Origin: Nitrospira sp. | GTDB lineage: Bacteria; Nitrospirota; Nitrospiria; Nitrospirales; Nitrospiraceae | Assembly (NCBI GenBank): GCA_005116965.1 | Contig: SWDG01000025.1 | Location: 137,214-201,213 of the forward strand | Direction: 5' to 3' | Length of the DNA stretch: 64,000 nucleotides | Part shown: in pieces, positions 17,806 through 26,383 of the stretch | Numbering within the stretch: position 1 is the stretch's first letter | How the letters are laid out: every line of letters begins with the position of its first letter | Translations under genes and position numbers: made by a program | Notes under the pieces: generated by a model | What the model was told of the DNA's origin: nothing | Database searches by the model: none | Seen by the model: the letters and a program-made list of their open reading frames with translations, nothing else

Positions 17806-19371
17806 CTACTGAGGGCGGGAAATGCCGAGTTTCTGCATTTTTGATTGAAGAGTCGTTCGCTTCAGCCCTAACCGCGTCGCGGCACCCTCTGAACCACCGA
17901 TGATCCATTTTGTGTCATGTAGCGCGCGCAAGATCTGCTCACGCTCGGCCTCTTCCAGTGTTGTGGTGGGACCTGGAAGGTGACTCGCCGTCTGAAGTTC
18001 CCCGATAGGCACCTGCAGATCCGTCCCTTGCGTGAGAATGACGGAACGTTCCACGAGATTCTCCAGTTCACGAATGTTCCCCGGCCAGGCATACCGGGAG
18101 AGCACATCGAGCGTTTTAGCGGGAACCGTCTGGATATTCTTTTTCATCCGAACGGCATAGTGCTGCGTGAAATAGCGAACCAAGATGGGAATATCTTCAC
18201 GGCGCTCACGCAACGGTGGCGCAGTGATTGGGAAGACATTCAATCGGTAATACAAGTCGCTTCGAAACTGATTGACCTCCACCAACCGCTTCAGATCTCT
18301 ATTGGTTGCGGCAATCAAGCGAACGCTGACCTGTATGGTCTTAGTGCTGCCGAGCCGCTCGAATTCCTGTTCCTGTAGAACGCGCAGCAGTTTTGACTGT
18401 AACTCCAGCGGGATTTCTCCTACTTCGTCGAGAAAGATCGTCCCTTTATCGGCCAACTCGAATCGGCCGGCTTTCTGCGAAATCGCCCCGGTGAACGCGC
18501 CTCGTTCATGCCCGAAGAGCTCGCTCTCCAACAACCCGGTTGGGATCGCAGCACAGTTCAGCTTGATGAACGTGCGCTCGCTTCGACCGCTCAGTCGATG
18601 GATGGCCCGAGCGATAAGTTCCTTCCCGGTGCCGGTCTCTCCTTGGATGAGGACCGTCGAATCGGTCGGAGCCACGACTTCGACTTGTTTGAGCACTTGA
18701 TTGAGAGACTTGCTGTCGCCGATGATGTCATCAAATCCGTGCTCGACGCGAAGCTCCTCTTCGAGGTACAGCTTTTCTTTCGCCAGCTTATCTTTGAGCT
18801 CCGCAATTTCCTGGAAGGCCAGCGCATTCTCTACCGCGACGGCTACCTGATTAGCCACCTGTTGGAGGAACTCCAGATCCACATCACCATAGGCCTCTTT
18901 CCCCAGACTCAGGAATCCCATGGCACCCAATCGGCGCGCCGCAGTGGTCAGCGGCATGAAACAAAACGAGCTGACACCATCTTCCCTCATACATCTCGTC
19001 ACCGTGGGCCATCGGTCTTCACGTGCCAGATCGGAGACCAGAAGAGGTTGCTGGGTTTGCCAAACCACGCCCGCAGGGCTTCCTTCGATGGCCCCCTCAT
19101 GTCCCCCGACAAGGTCGGCAGGCACGTTGGCCTGGATCGTATGCAACCGCATGGTATTTCGAACCGGATTGTGGACAGACAGCGCGACAAAATTAACCTG
19201 CACAACCCGAGGGAGTCGATGGGCGAGATCGCGAAACAGTTGATCGATGTCACGCTGTGCGGAGATCGCCTGCGCGACCTCGAGGAGCGCCTGGTAGCGT
19301 TCCGCGAGATCCTCACAGGGAGAAATGCCCTGCCTATCCATAGCCTGGTAGTATGAACCATCCACGGGCAA
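17806..19371 (-). CDS. Sigma-54-dependent activator with N-terminal GAF domain
   Basis: This 521-residue protein has three parts. A GAF domain spans about 22-185. A linker coiled coil (about 188-205) leads to a sigma-54 AAA+ domain (about 213-440) with Walker A GETGTGKE, GAFTGA, Walker B FLDEVGEI and the arginine-finger region PPLRERREDI. A C-terminal Fis-type helix-turn-helix (AATRLGLKRTTLQSKMQKLGI) completes it. It resembles FhlA/NorR-type activators that sense small ligands. The start is uncertain: TTG at 19371, GTG at 19365 and ATG at 19341 are all in frame. It appears monocistronic. Its target may include the sigma-54-type promoter near 13.7 kb, which is an inference. Confidence 0.92.
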   Translation of the reverse strand: MPVDGSYYQAMDRQGISPCEDLAERYQALLEVAQAISAQRDIDQLFRDLAHRLPRVVQVNFVALSVHNPVRNTMRLHTIQANVPADLVGGHEGAIEGSPAGVVWQTQQPLLVSDLAREDRWPTVTRCMREDGVSSFCFMPLTTAARRLGAMGFLSLGKEAYGDVDLEFLQQVANQVAVAVENALAFQEIAELKDKLAKEKLYLEEELRVEHGFDDIIGDSKSLNQVLKQVEVVAPTDSTVLIQGETGTGKELIARAIHRLSGRSERTFIKLNCAAIPTGLLESELFGHERGAFTGAISQKAGRFELADKGTIFLDEVGEIPLELQSKLLRVLQEQEFERLGSTKTIQVSVRLIAATNRDLKRLVEVNQFRSDLYYRLNVFPITAPPLRERREDIPILVRYFTQHYAVRMKKNIQTVPAKTLDVLSRYAWPGNIRELENLVERSVILTQGTDLQVPIGELQTASHLPGPTTTLEEAEREQILRALHDTKWIIGGSEGAATRLGLKRTTLQSKMQKLGISRPQ

Positions 19372-19427
19372 TGGCTCAAGAGCTCACGGCAGACAAGCAC
19401 GCTGTGTCTATGAAGCGCTCAACGTCG

Positions 19428-19664
19428 TCAGAGCGTCTGGTGCGTCCCATCACAGAACGGCGGAGTCTTCGTGTGCTTGCACTGGCACAACGCGACGTCT
19501 TTCTTTGCATCCACGGTGAACTCAACCGGTTCAAATCCGGTCCCTTCGTGTGACCCATCACAAAACGGTTGGTCTCTCGATCGTCCACAGGAGCACCAGT
19601 AATAGGTACCCGGCTCCAGCGAAATCACTGACGGCTCTTTTGCGGCAATGCGTGGTTGTCCCAT
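19428..19664 (-). CDS. CDGSH iron-sulfur domain protein (two motifs)
   Basis: This 78-residue protein starts at the ATG preceded by GGAGGGAGGAG, not at the longer track start. It contains two complete CDGSH-type motifs. The first is CSC with FCDGSH (Cys24, Cys26, Cys35, His39); the second is CQC with FCDGTH (Cys60, Cys62, Cys71, His75). Each can bind a [2Fe-2S] cluster through three Cys and one His. Bacterial two-motif versions are soluble and small; their redox role is undefined. The gene stands alone, divergent from the antiporter gene. Confidence 0.92.
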   Translation of the reverse strand: MGQPRIAAKEPSVISLEPGTYYWCSCGRSRDQPFCDGSHEGTGFEPVEFTVDAKKDVALCQCKHTKTPPFCDGTHQTL

Positions 19665-19860
19665 GAGCACTCCTCCCTCCAAGATGGTTGAGATGAGATC
19701 GCGCGGCTGAGTATATCCTTTCGCCATAGAGTTTCGCACGTCCCGTAGTGGCGGCATAATTCGCCTCGTCTATGGTATTTTGGTCTCCCGGTCTTGTCGC
19801 TTTGCTACCGGTCGGCCACGGCAGGTCAATCGCGAAGAGAGTTCGCGTGAGAGGCGTTAC

Positions 19861-21561
19861 GTGCAGCCTGATCCCGTATTCTTTCAAGATCTTGCCATTG
19901 TATTCCTTGCGGCTGTCGCAGGTGGCGTACTCGCTCGGCTTGCCGGGCAGCCATTGATCCTTGGCTACGTGCTGGGCGGGATCGCCATTGGCCCATTTAC
20001 CCCGGGACCTACTATCTCGGGATCTCACACGTTCGATCTCTTTGCGGAGATCGGCGTCATTCTCTTGATGTTTTCGATCGGGCTTGAGTTTTCCGTGAAG
20101 GACCTGATGCGCGTCAAATGGGTGGCTCTGGCGGGCGGCCCGCTCGGCATTCTCTTGTCCGTCGGATTAGCCATCCTGATGGGAAGCCTGATCGGGTGGT
20201 CTACGATCCAAAGCATCGTGATCGGAGCGGTCATTTCTATGGCGAGCACCATGGTCCTCGCCCGCCTCCTCGTCGATCGGGGCGAACTTCGTTCAAAACA
20301 TGGACGGGTGATGATCGGCATTACCCTTGTCGAAGACGTGGCCGTCGTCGCGATGACGGTGCTCATGCCGGCCCTTGGAGAGTTCGACTCGGGACGATTG
20401 CTCGTCATCGGTCAAGCCTTGGCAAAAGCGCTCTTGATTCTCGTGCCGGTGGGATATTTGGGCACAAAAGTTATCCCACCGATCATGACCCACGTCGCCA
20501 GGACCCAGAACCAGGAACTATTCCTACTCGTCACCCTGGCAATCAGCCTTGGGACCGCCGCCGTCACGCAGATGGTCGGACTCTCGCTCGCCTTGGGGGC
20601 CTTCCTGGCGGGCCTCATTATCAGCGCATCCAACTATGGGCACGAGACCTTGGCCCGACTGCTCTCGTTGCGAGATGCCTTCGTCGCGCTCTTTTTTGTC
20701 ACCATCGGCATTCTGATCGATCCGCGGGTCATCGTCGATAACCTTTCTCTGCTTGCCACTATGATTGGCTTGATCGTGGCCGGTAAACTCTTGATTTGGA
20801 CGACCGTCGTGCGGCTATTTGGCTACCCCTGGATGACCGCATTCCTGGTGGGTATTGGCCTCACTCAAATCGGCGAATTTTCGTTTGTCCTTGTACAGGT
20901 GGCAAAAACGGCAGGCCATGTTGGAAGTGAAGTGTACAATGCGACGCTTGCCGCTTCACTCATCACTATTCTCATGAACGCGGCGCTCGTCAGATATGTG
21001 CCCGGATGGCTTGTCCAGAGGCGTCTCACCCATGATCAGAGCGACATCGTGTCCTGGCCGCCGGAAGGCGAACCGCTCCGACAGCATGTTGTGCTGTGCG
21101 GATTTGGACGAGTCGGCAGCTCGCTCGGAAAAGCGTTGGATGCGTTTGGCCTTTCCTATGTGGTCATCGACCGAAATCCGGACATCATTCGCCGGTTACA
21201 AGTCCAACACACTGCCTGCCTCTATGGAGACGCCTCCCACCGCGAATTGCTCGTGAAGGCCGGAGCGGCGGACGCGTCGCTGATCATCGTGGCATTGCCT
21301 GAAATTGAGCCCGCTGCATTAACGGTGGGTCGCATTCGCGATCTCAATCCAAAAGTCCCGATTGTAGCCCGGGCGCATGGACTCGCGGAAGCGGAACGAC
21401 TCGGTGCACTTGGCGCGACCGAAGTTATTCAGCCAGAAGTCGAGGCATCAGCGACATTGATCCGGCATACCTTGACCTGGTTCGGGGTTCCGAAGAACCG
21501 CATTCTGGACTACGTGGTTCAGTACCGGCAGTCCATGGAAACGAAGGGGCAAACAGGTTAA
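19861..21561 (+). CDS. KefB/RosB-type cation:proton antiporter with TrkA-N domain
   Basis: This protein has about 566 residues from the GTG at 19861, which has GAGAGG upstream and gives the usual family N-terminus. The track start at 19780 adds 27 residues without family features. A CPA2 antiporter domain of about 12 helices (LILGYVLGGIAIGP, then EIGVILLMFSIGLEFSVKDL) fills residues 1 to about 380. A TrkA-N domain follows, with the Rossmann motif HVVLCGFGRVGSSLG and YVVIDRNP. The family exchanges K+ or Na+ for protons, with NAD(H) or glutathione-conjugate gating in some members. There is no KefF/KefG partner nearby. Confidence 0.92.
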   Translation: MQPDPVFFQDLAIVFLAAVAGGVLARLAGQPLILGYVLGGIAIGPFTPGPTISGSHTFDLFAEIGVILLMFSIGLEFSVKDLMRVKWVALAGGPLGILLSVGLAILMGSLIGWSTIQSIVIGAVISMASTMVLARLLVDRGELRSKHGRVMIGITLVEDVAVVAMTVLMPALGEFDSGRLLVIGQALAKALLILVPVGYLGTKVIPPIMTHVARTQNQELFLLVTLAISLGTAAVTQMVGLSLALGAFLAGLIISASNYGHETLARLLSLRDAFVALFFVTIGILIDPRVIVDNLSLLATMIGLIVAGKLLIWTTVVRLFGYPWMTAFLVGIGLTQIGEFSFVLVQVAKTAGHVGSEVYNATLAASLITILMNAALVRYVPGWLVQRRLTHDQSDIVSWPPEGEPLRQHVVLCGFGRVGSSLGKALDAFGLSYVVIDRNPDIIRRLQVQHTACLYGDASHRELLVKAGAADASLIIVALPEIEPAALTVGRIRDLNPKVPIVARAHGLAEAERLGALGATEVIQPEVEASATLIRHTLTWFGVPKNRILDYVVQYRQSMETKGQTG

Positions 21562-21731
21562 ATTCGCGCAACGCTCAAGCGAGAGCGAGAATCAACTGCA
21601 GCCCATGGAAACACACGGCACTGCGCTCATTGCGCACATCGGATTGTAATTGTGAGAGCGGTTCTACGCGACATCGGAATACTCGACAAAACGCGTCCGC
21701 CCGACCATAACCCACGGCTACCTTTTTTAGA

Positions 21732-22070
21732 TCATTCCACCTCGATCGTAACGACCGCTTCGGTGCCCAATGCATCGTGATCGTGGCTCGCCGTCACAAG
21801 CTTGATCTCATGCGAGCCGCGCGTAAGCCCCTTGAGTATGCCTTTGAACCCTCTTTGATACGCCCCGTCCAGGTAACAATGGACGTGGGTGGCCTGAGCG
21901 CCCTTCGACAGCCTATACCGCACTTCGACGGAATCCCCTCTGATCACTTCGCCCTGCATCGGGCTCACGATCGTGAGTCGGCTGCCGTCGGCATCGGCTG
22001 CCCGACCATCCACGCCGATTCCCAATGACAACAGGCCAAAGAACACTGACATCACAATGACACGAATCAT
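21732..22070 (-). CDS. Exported hypothetical protein
   Basis: This 112-residue protein starts at the ATG preceded by GAGGTGCGAA. A signal peptide (MIRVIVMSVFFGLLSLGIGV, cleavage near DGRAADA) is followed by one Ig-like beta-sandwich domain. Features are LTIVSPMQGEVIRGDSVEVRYRL, HVHCYLDGAYQ and a GSHEIKLV strand before a final TIEVE. This resembles periplasmic domains that follow the pattern of DUF-type fibronectin/Ig folds. The histidine-rich HDHDA loop might bind metal, but that is speculation. There is no operon partner. Confidence 0.75.
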   Translation of the reverse strand: MIRVIVMSVFFGLLSLGIGVDGRAADADGSRLTIVSPMQGEVIRGDSVEVRYRLSKGAQATHVHCYLDGAYQRGFKGILKGLTRGSHEIKLVTASHDHDALGTEAVVTIEVE

Positions 22071-22310
22071 TTCGCACCTCTTTGAATGATGATCGGCGAT
22101 GAAGTTTTCGTGCTCTTTCCTCATGGAAAGCATCAGCCGGATGCTACCCTCCTGCGCTACACCGATGACCTTTGATGGATCCTCGGACAGCCAAAGGCCT
22201 TTTCAAAATCAGACCCAATCCATCGCTTGCCCAGATCGTTGTTCCCTCCACATCGGCAGCGGAGATGACGTTCGGCGACTTCCCTTCCGTTGCTGAGAAA
22301 GATATCAGGA

Positions 22311-22757
22311 TCATAGATACAGCGGTTTAATCGGCGACACAACCGCCGTCGGGTTGTTTTTCCATACCGACTCATCGGCGTCGACATAGAGTTCCACTTC
22401 ATTGCCGTCGGGATCTTTGAGGTAGAGGCTCTGACTCACAGTATGATCGCTCATGCCATCGATCGGGATCCCAGCCCCGTCCAGCTCTCGTTTTACCTGG
22501 CGAAGCTCGTCAAGACTGTCGCCGACTTTGATCCCGATATGATAGAGCCCTCGATGCCGTCCTGTCGGCGGTCCCGGTGCATCCCCGACTTGAATCAGCA
22601 ACAGCTCGTGATGCGTGCGACCAGATGTCAGTGCAGCTGCGGCTCCGTTGAAGATCCGCCCGACTTCCTTGAACCCTAATAGATCCCGGTAAAACGCAAG
22701 TGATCGTTCCAGTTCCTTCACATAGAAGACAACATGACCAAGGTAATGGGCTTTCAT
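22311..22757 (-). CDS. VOC (glyoxalase/bleomycin resistance) family protein
   Basis: This 148-residue protein starts at the ATG behind GAGGTGAGGAC. Two beta-alpha-beta-beta-beta modules are visible. The first has HVVFYVKELERSLAFYRDLLGF (about 7-28), with a metal-ligand His at the start. The second has LYHIGIKVGDSLDEL (His about 76) and ends with LYLKDPDGNEVELYVD, which holds the conserved Glu. These are the ligands of a glyoxalase-I-like or dioxygenase-like metal site. The start overlaps the phosphatase stop (ATGA). The first 17 codons are closely paralleled by a decayed copy at 24.8 kb. Confidence 0.9.
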   Translation of the reverse strand: MKAHYLGHVVFYVKELERSLAFYRDLLGFKEVGRIFNGAAAALTSGRTHHELLLIQVGDAPGPPTGRHRGLYHIGIKVGDSLDELRQVKRELDGAGIPIDGMSDHTVSQSLYLKDPDGNEVELYVDADESVWKNNPTAVVSPIKPLYL

Positions 22758-23344
22758 GTCCTCACCTCTTGAGAGACGTTCCACCGGCCAATCACCCGAG
22801 TGTCTCGCTCATACCCAAGCACACTGATTGCGGCGGTACCGAGGACAAACAACCGCCCGCCTGCGGGTGGGAGACCTAGCCAACAGGCGGTCAAAATGCG
22901 CAGGATATGGGCATGGGCGAAGAGGGCCACTGGTCCATGAATGGTCGATGCTCCCTGAATCACTCGCTGCGCACGACACCCGACCTGCTCAATCGCCTCG
23001 CCTTCCGGGACAGATGTTGTCCAGATTGACCAGTCAGGCTGTTCCTGCCTAATCTCCTGCGTCGTCTTGCCTTCATAGATGCCATAGTCCCACTCCAGTA
23101 AGTCCTCACTCAGGCTGGCCACGTCACTATATCCAGCCAGCCGACAGGTGTCACGTGCACGACGCAACGGGCTGCAGAGCACCAACGAGAATTGCTGACC
23201 GGCTAAGACGTGTCTGAGCTCAGCAGCCTGACGCTCACCGGATGGAGTCAGCGGAACATCGGTGCGACCTGTATGCCGCTTGGCGGCACTCCACTCTGTC
23301 TCCCCGTGCCGAATCAGCCACAGTTTGTGTCGCAACTCACTCAT
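22754..23344 (-). CDS. Histidine phosphatase (phosphoglycerate mutase-like) family protein
   Basis: This 196-residue protein starts at MSELRHK. The phosphohistidine motif LIRHGETEW lies at about 9-17, a second arginine at LCSPLRRARDT (about 60-70), the catalytic Glu in LLEWDYGIYEGKT, and the second His in LFAHAHILRIL (about 150). All residues of the branch-1 histidine phosphatase site are present. The family dephosphorylates sugars and small phosphates; GpmB- or CobC-like specificity cannot be distinguished. It is translationally coupled to the VOC gene downstream. Confidence 0.93.
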   Translation of the reverse strand: MSELRHKLWLIRHGETEWSAAKRHTGRTDVPLTPSGERQAAELRHVLAGQQFSLVLCSPLRRARDTCRLAGYSDVASLSEDLLEWDYGIYEGKTTQEIRQEQPDWSIWTTSVPEGEAIEQVGCRAQRVIQGASTIHGPVALFAHAHILRILTACWLGLPPAGGRLFVLGTAAISVLGYERDTRVIGRWNVSQEVRT

Positions 23345-23480
23345 TTCCTGAGCCTCGTCCCTATTTCTACTGCGGTGAACGCCTTCATGAATTTCGGACA
23401 AACCCCAGGCTTGGCACAGCCATGATGGCGCAGATCATCTCGAGCATGAATGGCTTCGCTTCCACCTGTTCGGTGTGGCA

Positions 23481-24170
23481 TTAATTGCCCCGCTTCAGCT
23501 CCGCAAGCAACAGATCAGCAACCGCCCCACCCGAGGCTGGATTCTGCCCGGTGATAACACGGCCATCCGCGACCGCAAAGGGTGCCCACGCCTTGTCGGC
23601 TTTTTTATAAATCGCCCCGCGGGCGACCATCTCCGTCTCAGTGAGGAATGGAACAAACTTGTCGAGCTCGGCCAACTTCTCTTCGTCGTTCGAAAAGCCC
23701 GTGACCTGTTTCCCTTTGATGAGCGGCAATCCGTCCGACATCTTAATATTCAACAACCCCGCAGCGCCGTGACACACCGACGACACGTACCCCCCGCCCT
23801 CATACACTTTCCGACTGATCGTCTGGAGTGGTTTATTCTCAGGAAAGTCCCAGATCACCCCGTGGCCGCCAGCATAATAGACCGCCACATACTCACTTGG
23901 ATTGACCTCACTCGGTTTCAGTGTGTTGCCAAGGCGATTCATGAATTCTTTCTTCTGGTACCATTCCCAATCGACAGGCTCGGCCATCGCAAGGCTATGC
24001 GGATCAATCGGGGTGTAGCCTCCACGAGGGCTGACATAGTCGACCTGATACCCTGCCGCTTCGACTTTTTTGACAAAGTGAACAGCCTCTCCAAGCCATA
24101 ACCCCGTTGCCCGGTTCAAGTTCGGATACTTCTCAACACTGGTAAGCACGACAAGGATTTTTTTGTTCAT
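23481..24170 (-). CDS. DJ-1/PfpI family (type 1 glutamine amidotransferase-like) protein
   Basis: This 229-residue protein starts at the ATG behind GGAGGG. It has the DJ-1/PfpI fold with the nucleophile elbow SVCHGAAGLL (Cys near residue 130) and an upstream acid/oxyanion region YYAGGHGVIWDFPEN. This is the Hsp31/HchA-like layout, whose members act as glyoxalase III or protein and nucleotide deglycases. The catalytic Cys-His pair is intact. It sits among VOC and redox genes, consistent with detoxification of reactive carbonyls. Confidence 0.92.
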   Translation of the reverse strand: MNKKILVVLTSVEKYPNLNRATGLWLGEAVHFVKKVEAAGYQVDYVSPRGGYTPIDPHSLAMAEPVDWEWYQKKEFMNRLGNTLKPSEVNPSEYVAVYYAGGHGVIWDFPENKPLQTISRKVYEGGGYVSSVCHGAAGLLNIKMSDGLPLIKGKQVTGFSNDEEKLAELDKFVPFLTETEMVARGAIYKKADKAWAPFAVADGRVITGQNPASGGAVADLLLAELKRGN

Positions 24171-24201
24171 GAGGTCCCTCCTGCATTCGTTAGTCAAACC
24201 G

Positions 24202-24665
24202 TCACAGCCGCTTCTCCTCAAGATCGTAGACATCAAACCACACATAGACGGGACGGTGGTTCGGCACAAACCTGGGGATATACTCTTCCATGTACTGTTG
24301 GGCCTGGAGACTCATATCACTCAAGCGCATATCGCGCATTGCATTGTTCCATTTCAACACGTCGGCCGGATCCTTAACCTTGGAATTACCCACAATCCAC
24401 GTCGCGAGTTCTTCATCAGTCGCTCCCGCCGCCACCACATCCTTAAATTGTTCCGGGGTGATGCCAGTGAACGAGAACCATTGGCGGCTAGCGAGCAGGG
24501 CCAATAGGTATACTCGCCGTTCACCCCGAGCAGGAAAGCCCTACATTTATCGACACAGCGGGCAGCAATGACATCGCCACCCAGCTTCTCACGCGGGCTA
24601 CGCGGATAGCTTGTGCGGAGTTCCTTCGCAAACGTCTTTACCTTTTTGAGATTTGCTTTCACCAT
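24202..24665 (-). pseudogene. DUF5069 domain protein, frameshifted
   Basis: The first frame starts at MVKANLKKVKTFAKEL and reads TSYPRSPREKLGGDVIAARC to GEYTYWPCSLA. The second frame resumes with RQWFSFTGITPEQFKDVVAAG, then GATDEELATWI, to the stop at 24202. Together these are a DUF5069 protein of about 154 residues with one base missing at about 24484-24494. As written the product is scrambled after about residue 58. DUF5069 proteins are small, cytoplasmic and uncharacterised. The gene follows the VOC remnant and precedes the DJ-1 gene. Confidence 0.8.
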
Positions 24666-24753
24666 CCTCTCCTTTGCTGCTCTAGCGCTCTGCCGAAAAG
24701 AAAGGCCGAGACAAGGGCAGGATGACAAGCATGAAGCTGTTCCAACCGAGCGA

Positions 24754-24807
24754 TCACTCCAAATCCAGCACGTAGAACACGACGTGGTCAAAATATTGGG
24801 CTTTCAC
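24754..24807 (-). pseudogene. Remnant of a VOC-family gene (first 17 codons)
   Basis: From a GTG with AGAGGTGAG upstream, the minus strand reads VKAQYFDHVVFYVLDLE and then TGA. The intact VOC gene at 22.3-22.8 kb begins MKAHYLGHVVFYVKELERSL, with the same leader sequence. The stop corresponds to the Arg codon (CGA to TGA). After SL the similarity ends, and the DUF5069 start follows about 90 bp on. This looks like a duplicated VOC gene, truncated and mutated. Its translation signal is intact, so it could still make a short peptide. Confidence 0.65.
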
Positions 24808-24812
24808 CTGAC

Positions 24813-25226
24813 TCACCTCTTATGATGAATAGACTGCATCAGTAATGCTCTGACCGCTGCGTGCGCCAGCACCACATCGGGGCTCCGTTGCAGCGCATCG
24901 TGATACTGCCGGCTGAATCCCTCACCCTCTTCCGTGGGTATCAGGAGCGTCTGCACAGACGCTAGCAGATGTGGGATTGCCTCGCGGGATGCGGAGTCAT
25001 TCGATTCGCTCAGTTCATCGAGCTTGGCGATTGATTGGGAAAGCGGACGCAACCAGGCGAACCAGGCATCGTTCAACGCGAGCTGCAAAAACGCACCATT
25101 CGAGGGAATCCGTCCGTGCACACGCTCATAGGCCACTCGCTCATCGTCAAGCAAGGCTTTGTGCAGACGAAGTAGCGCGCGAAATAGATTGTCCAGCGAG
25201 GCGTCTCGACTCTGAGGTTTGGGCAT
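24813..25226 (-). CDS. Hypothetical helical protein
   Basis: This 137-residue protein is predicted to be wholly alpha-helical, with no signal peptide or cysteines. Features include a motif-like RALLRLHKALLDDERVAYERVHG (about 15-40), NDAWFAWLRPLSQSIAKLDEL (about 53-74) and a C-terminal helix ALMQSIHHKR-type end. I recall similar conserved hypothetical proteins with the LHKALLDDER pattern, but no function. A good ribosome site (CGAGGAAG) precedes the ATG. It lies 15 bp after the Rieske-flavodoxin gene and so is probably in its operon. Confidence 0.75.
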   Translation of the reverse strand: MPKPQSRDASLDNLFRALLRLHKALLDDERVAYERVHGRIPSNGAFLQLALNDAWFAWLRPLSQSIAKLDELSESNDSASREAIPHLLASVQTLLIPTEEGEGFSRQYHDALQRSPDVVLAHAAVRALLMQSIHHKR

Positions 25227-25241
25227 AGCGATACTTCCTCG

Positions 25242-26348
25242 TTACCCGGTTGGCTCACTATCGAGCTGATGCGCCTTTCGCCCACCCCGGGCAAGCGGGT
25301 GCTCAGGTAGTTGACCAGCGACCATCAACTCGGCCATATCCACAGCACGGGCCACAAGCTCCTGCGCTCCCTCACGCAGCTCTCGACTGTTCTGAACTTC
25401 GACAACATTTCGTTCCATGTCCTCGGCGCTCCAACCTCTCGAATGGGCGATGAACGGGAACTGTGGAAACTGGCAGCCGACTTCGGCGAAAAATGTCATG
25501 AGTTGTCCGGCTACGCCTTGGACATTGTCTTGGCCGCCCATGATGATGAATGCCGCCACTTTATTCTTGAGCAGGTGCTTGTTCGCGATAGTCTCCTGGT
25601 TTTGAATACAGTTCATCCGCTCAACCATTTTGTAATACAAACTGCTGGCGTTGCCCCAACGAATCGGTGTGGCAATCAGAATCACATCGGCCCAATGGAC
25701 AATCGCTTCATACACGCGGTCGAGCTGATCCGTCGGGTCCAGTTGCGTGATCGAACAGGGCCAGGTACAGGCCTTCGCCGATTTGGAATAGTAGCCTTCG
25801 CATGGGCGAAAGTTCAGATCCCGCAACTTGATGTACTGGGTCTCAAGTTGTAGCTTGTGCCGCGCATGGTCTAACGCCGCTTCAAGCAATGCATCCGACC
25901 CGCTGAAGCGAGGATGGTCACGCGTCATCGCCGTGGTCGAAATCCCCACGACCCGGATCGGTCCAGCCTGGCGGACGACTGGTCTCGCCAAAGGATGCGG
26001 TTTGTGAGCCTGCTTCTTGCGCTTTGTTGCGGATGACAAATCGATATACAAACGGCCATTCTCAATCTTAATTGTGTAGGCAGGTACCTGATCTTGTTCA
26101 TACCCTGCTTCGCCCTGACCAGTTTTGTGATGGAACTTCCAGTAATGCCAGGGACAAACGACATAGTCGCCGGCAAGCTGACCTTCCCCCAACGGCCCAC
26201 CGACGTGATTGCAGACTCCGGAGATCGCGGCAAATGCACCGTCCTTGTACGTCAGGACGATCGGAATTTTACCGCACATAACCCGCTGCAAGGGTTTGGC
26301 CTTCAGTTCTTCGTAATTTCCAATATCCGTCCATTGCGGGGCAGGCAT
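25242..26348 (-). CDS. Rieske ferredoxin-NADPH-dependent FMN reductase fusion
   Basis: This 368-residue fusion has a Rieske [2Fe-2S] domain at about 5-105, with CNHVGG (Cys46, His48) and CPWHYWKF (Cys65, His68). A Lys/His/Pro-rich linker (about 105-130) leads to a flavodoxin-like FMN_red domain. That domain has VVGISTTAMTRDHPRFSGSDAL at the phosphate loop and later VILIATPIRWGNASSLYYK. The arrangement suggests electron flow between flavin and Rieske cluster within one chain. The flavin domain has its own CEGYYSKSAKACTWPC cysteines, possibly a second metal site. The start is ATG behind AAGGAG. The neighbours are SnoaL, VOC and DsbA genes. Confidence 0.9.
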   Translation of the reverse strand: MPAPQWTDIGNYEELKAKPLQRVMCGKIPIVLTYKDGAFAAISGVCNHVGGPLGEGQLAGDYVVCPWHYWKFHHKTGQGEAGYEQDQVPAYTIKIENGRLYIDLSSATKRKKQAHKPHPLARPVVRQAGPIRVVGISTTAMTRDHPRFSGSDALLEAALDHARHKLQLETQYIKLRDLNFRPCEGYYSKSAKACTWPCSITQLDPTDQLDRVYEAIVHWADVILIATPIRWGNASSLYYKMVERMNCIQNQETIANKHLLKNKVAAFIIMGGQDNVQGVAGQLMTFFAEVGCQFPQFPFIAHSRGWSAEDMERNVVEVQNSRELREGAQELVARAVDMAELMVAGQLPEHPLARGGRKAHQLDSEPTG

Positions 26349-26383
26349 GAGCAACTCCTTGAAAAATTGACTTGCTTGGTTTC

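Noticed and set aside
18508-19356. 282-codon plus-strand ORF opposite the sigma-54 activator
   Set aside because: Shadow of the GAF and AAA+ coding region; no start signal or conserved motif.
19515-19545. GGTTCAAATCC, resembling a tRNA T-loop
   Set aside because: It lies in the CDGSH coding sequence; no acceptor stem or anticodon arm can be drawn around it. No tRNA was found in the window.
21575-21775. 66-codon minus-strand ORF after the antiporter gene
   Set aside because: It overlaps the end of the exported protein gene, has no ribosome site and has no recognisable domain.
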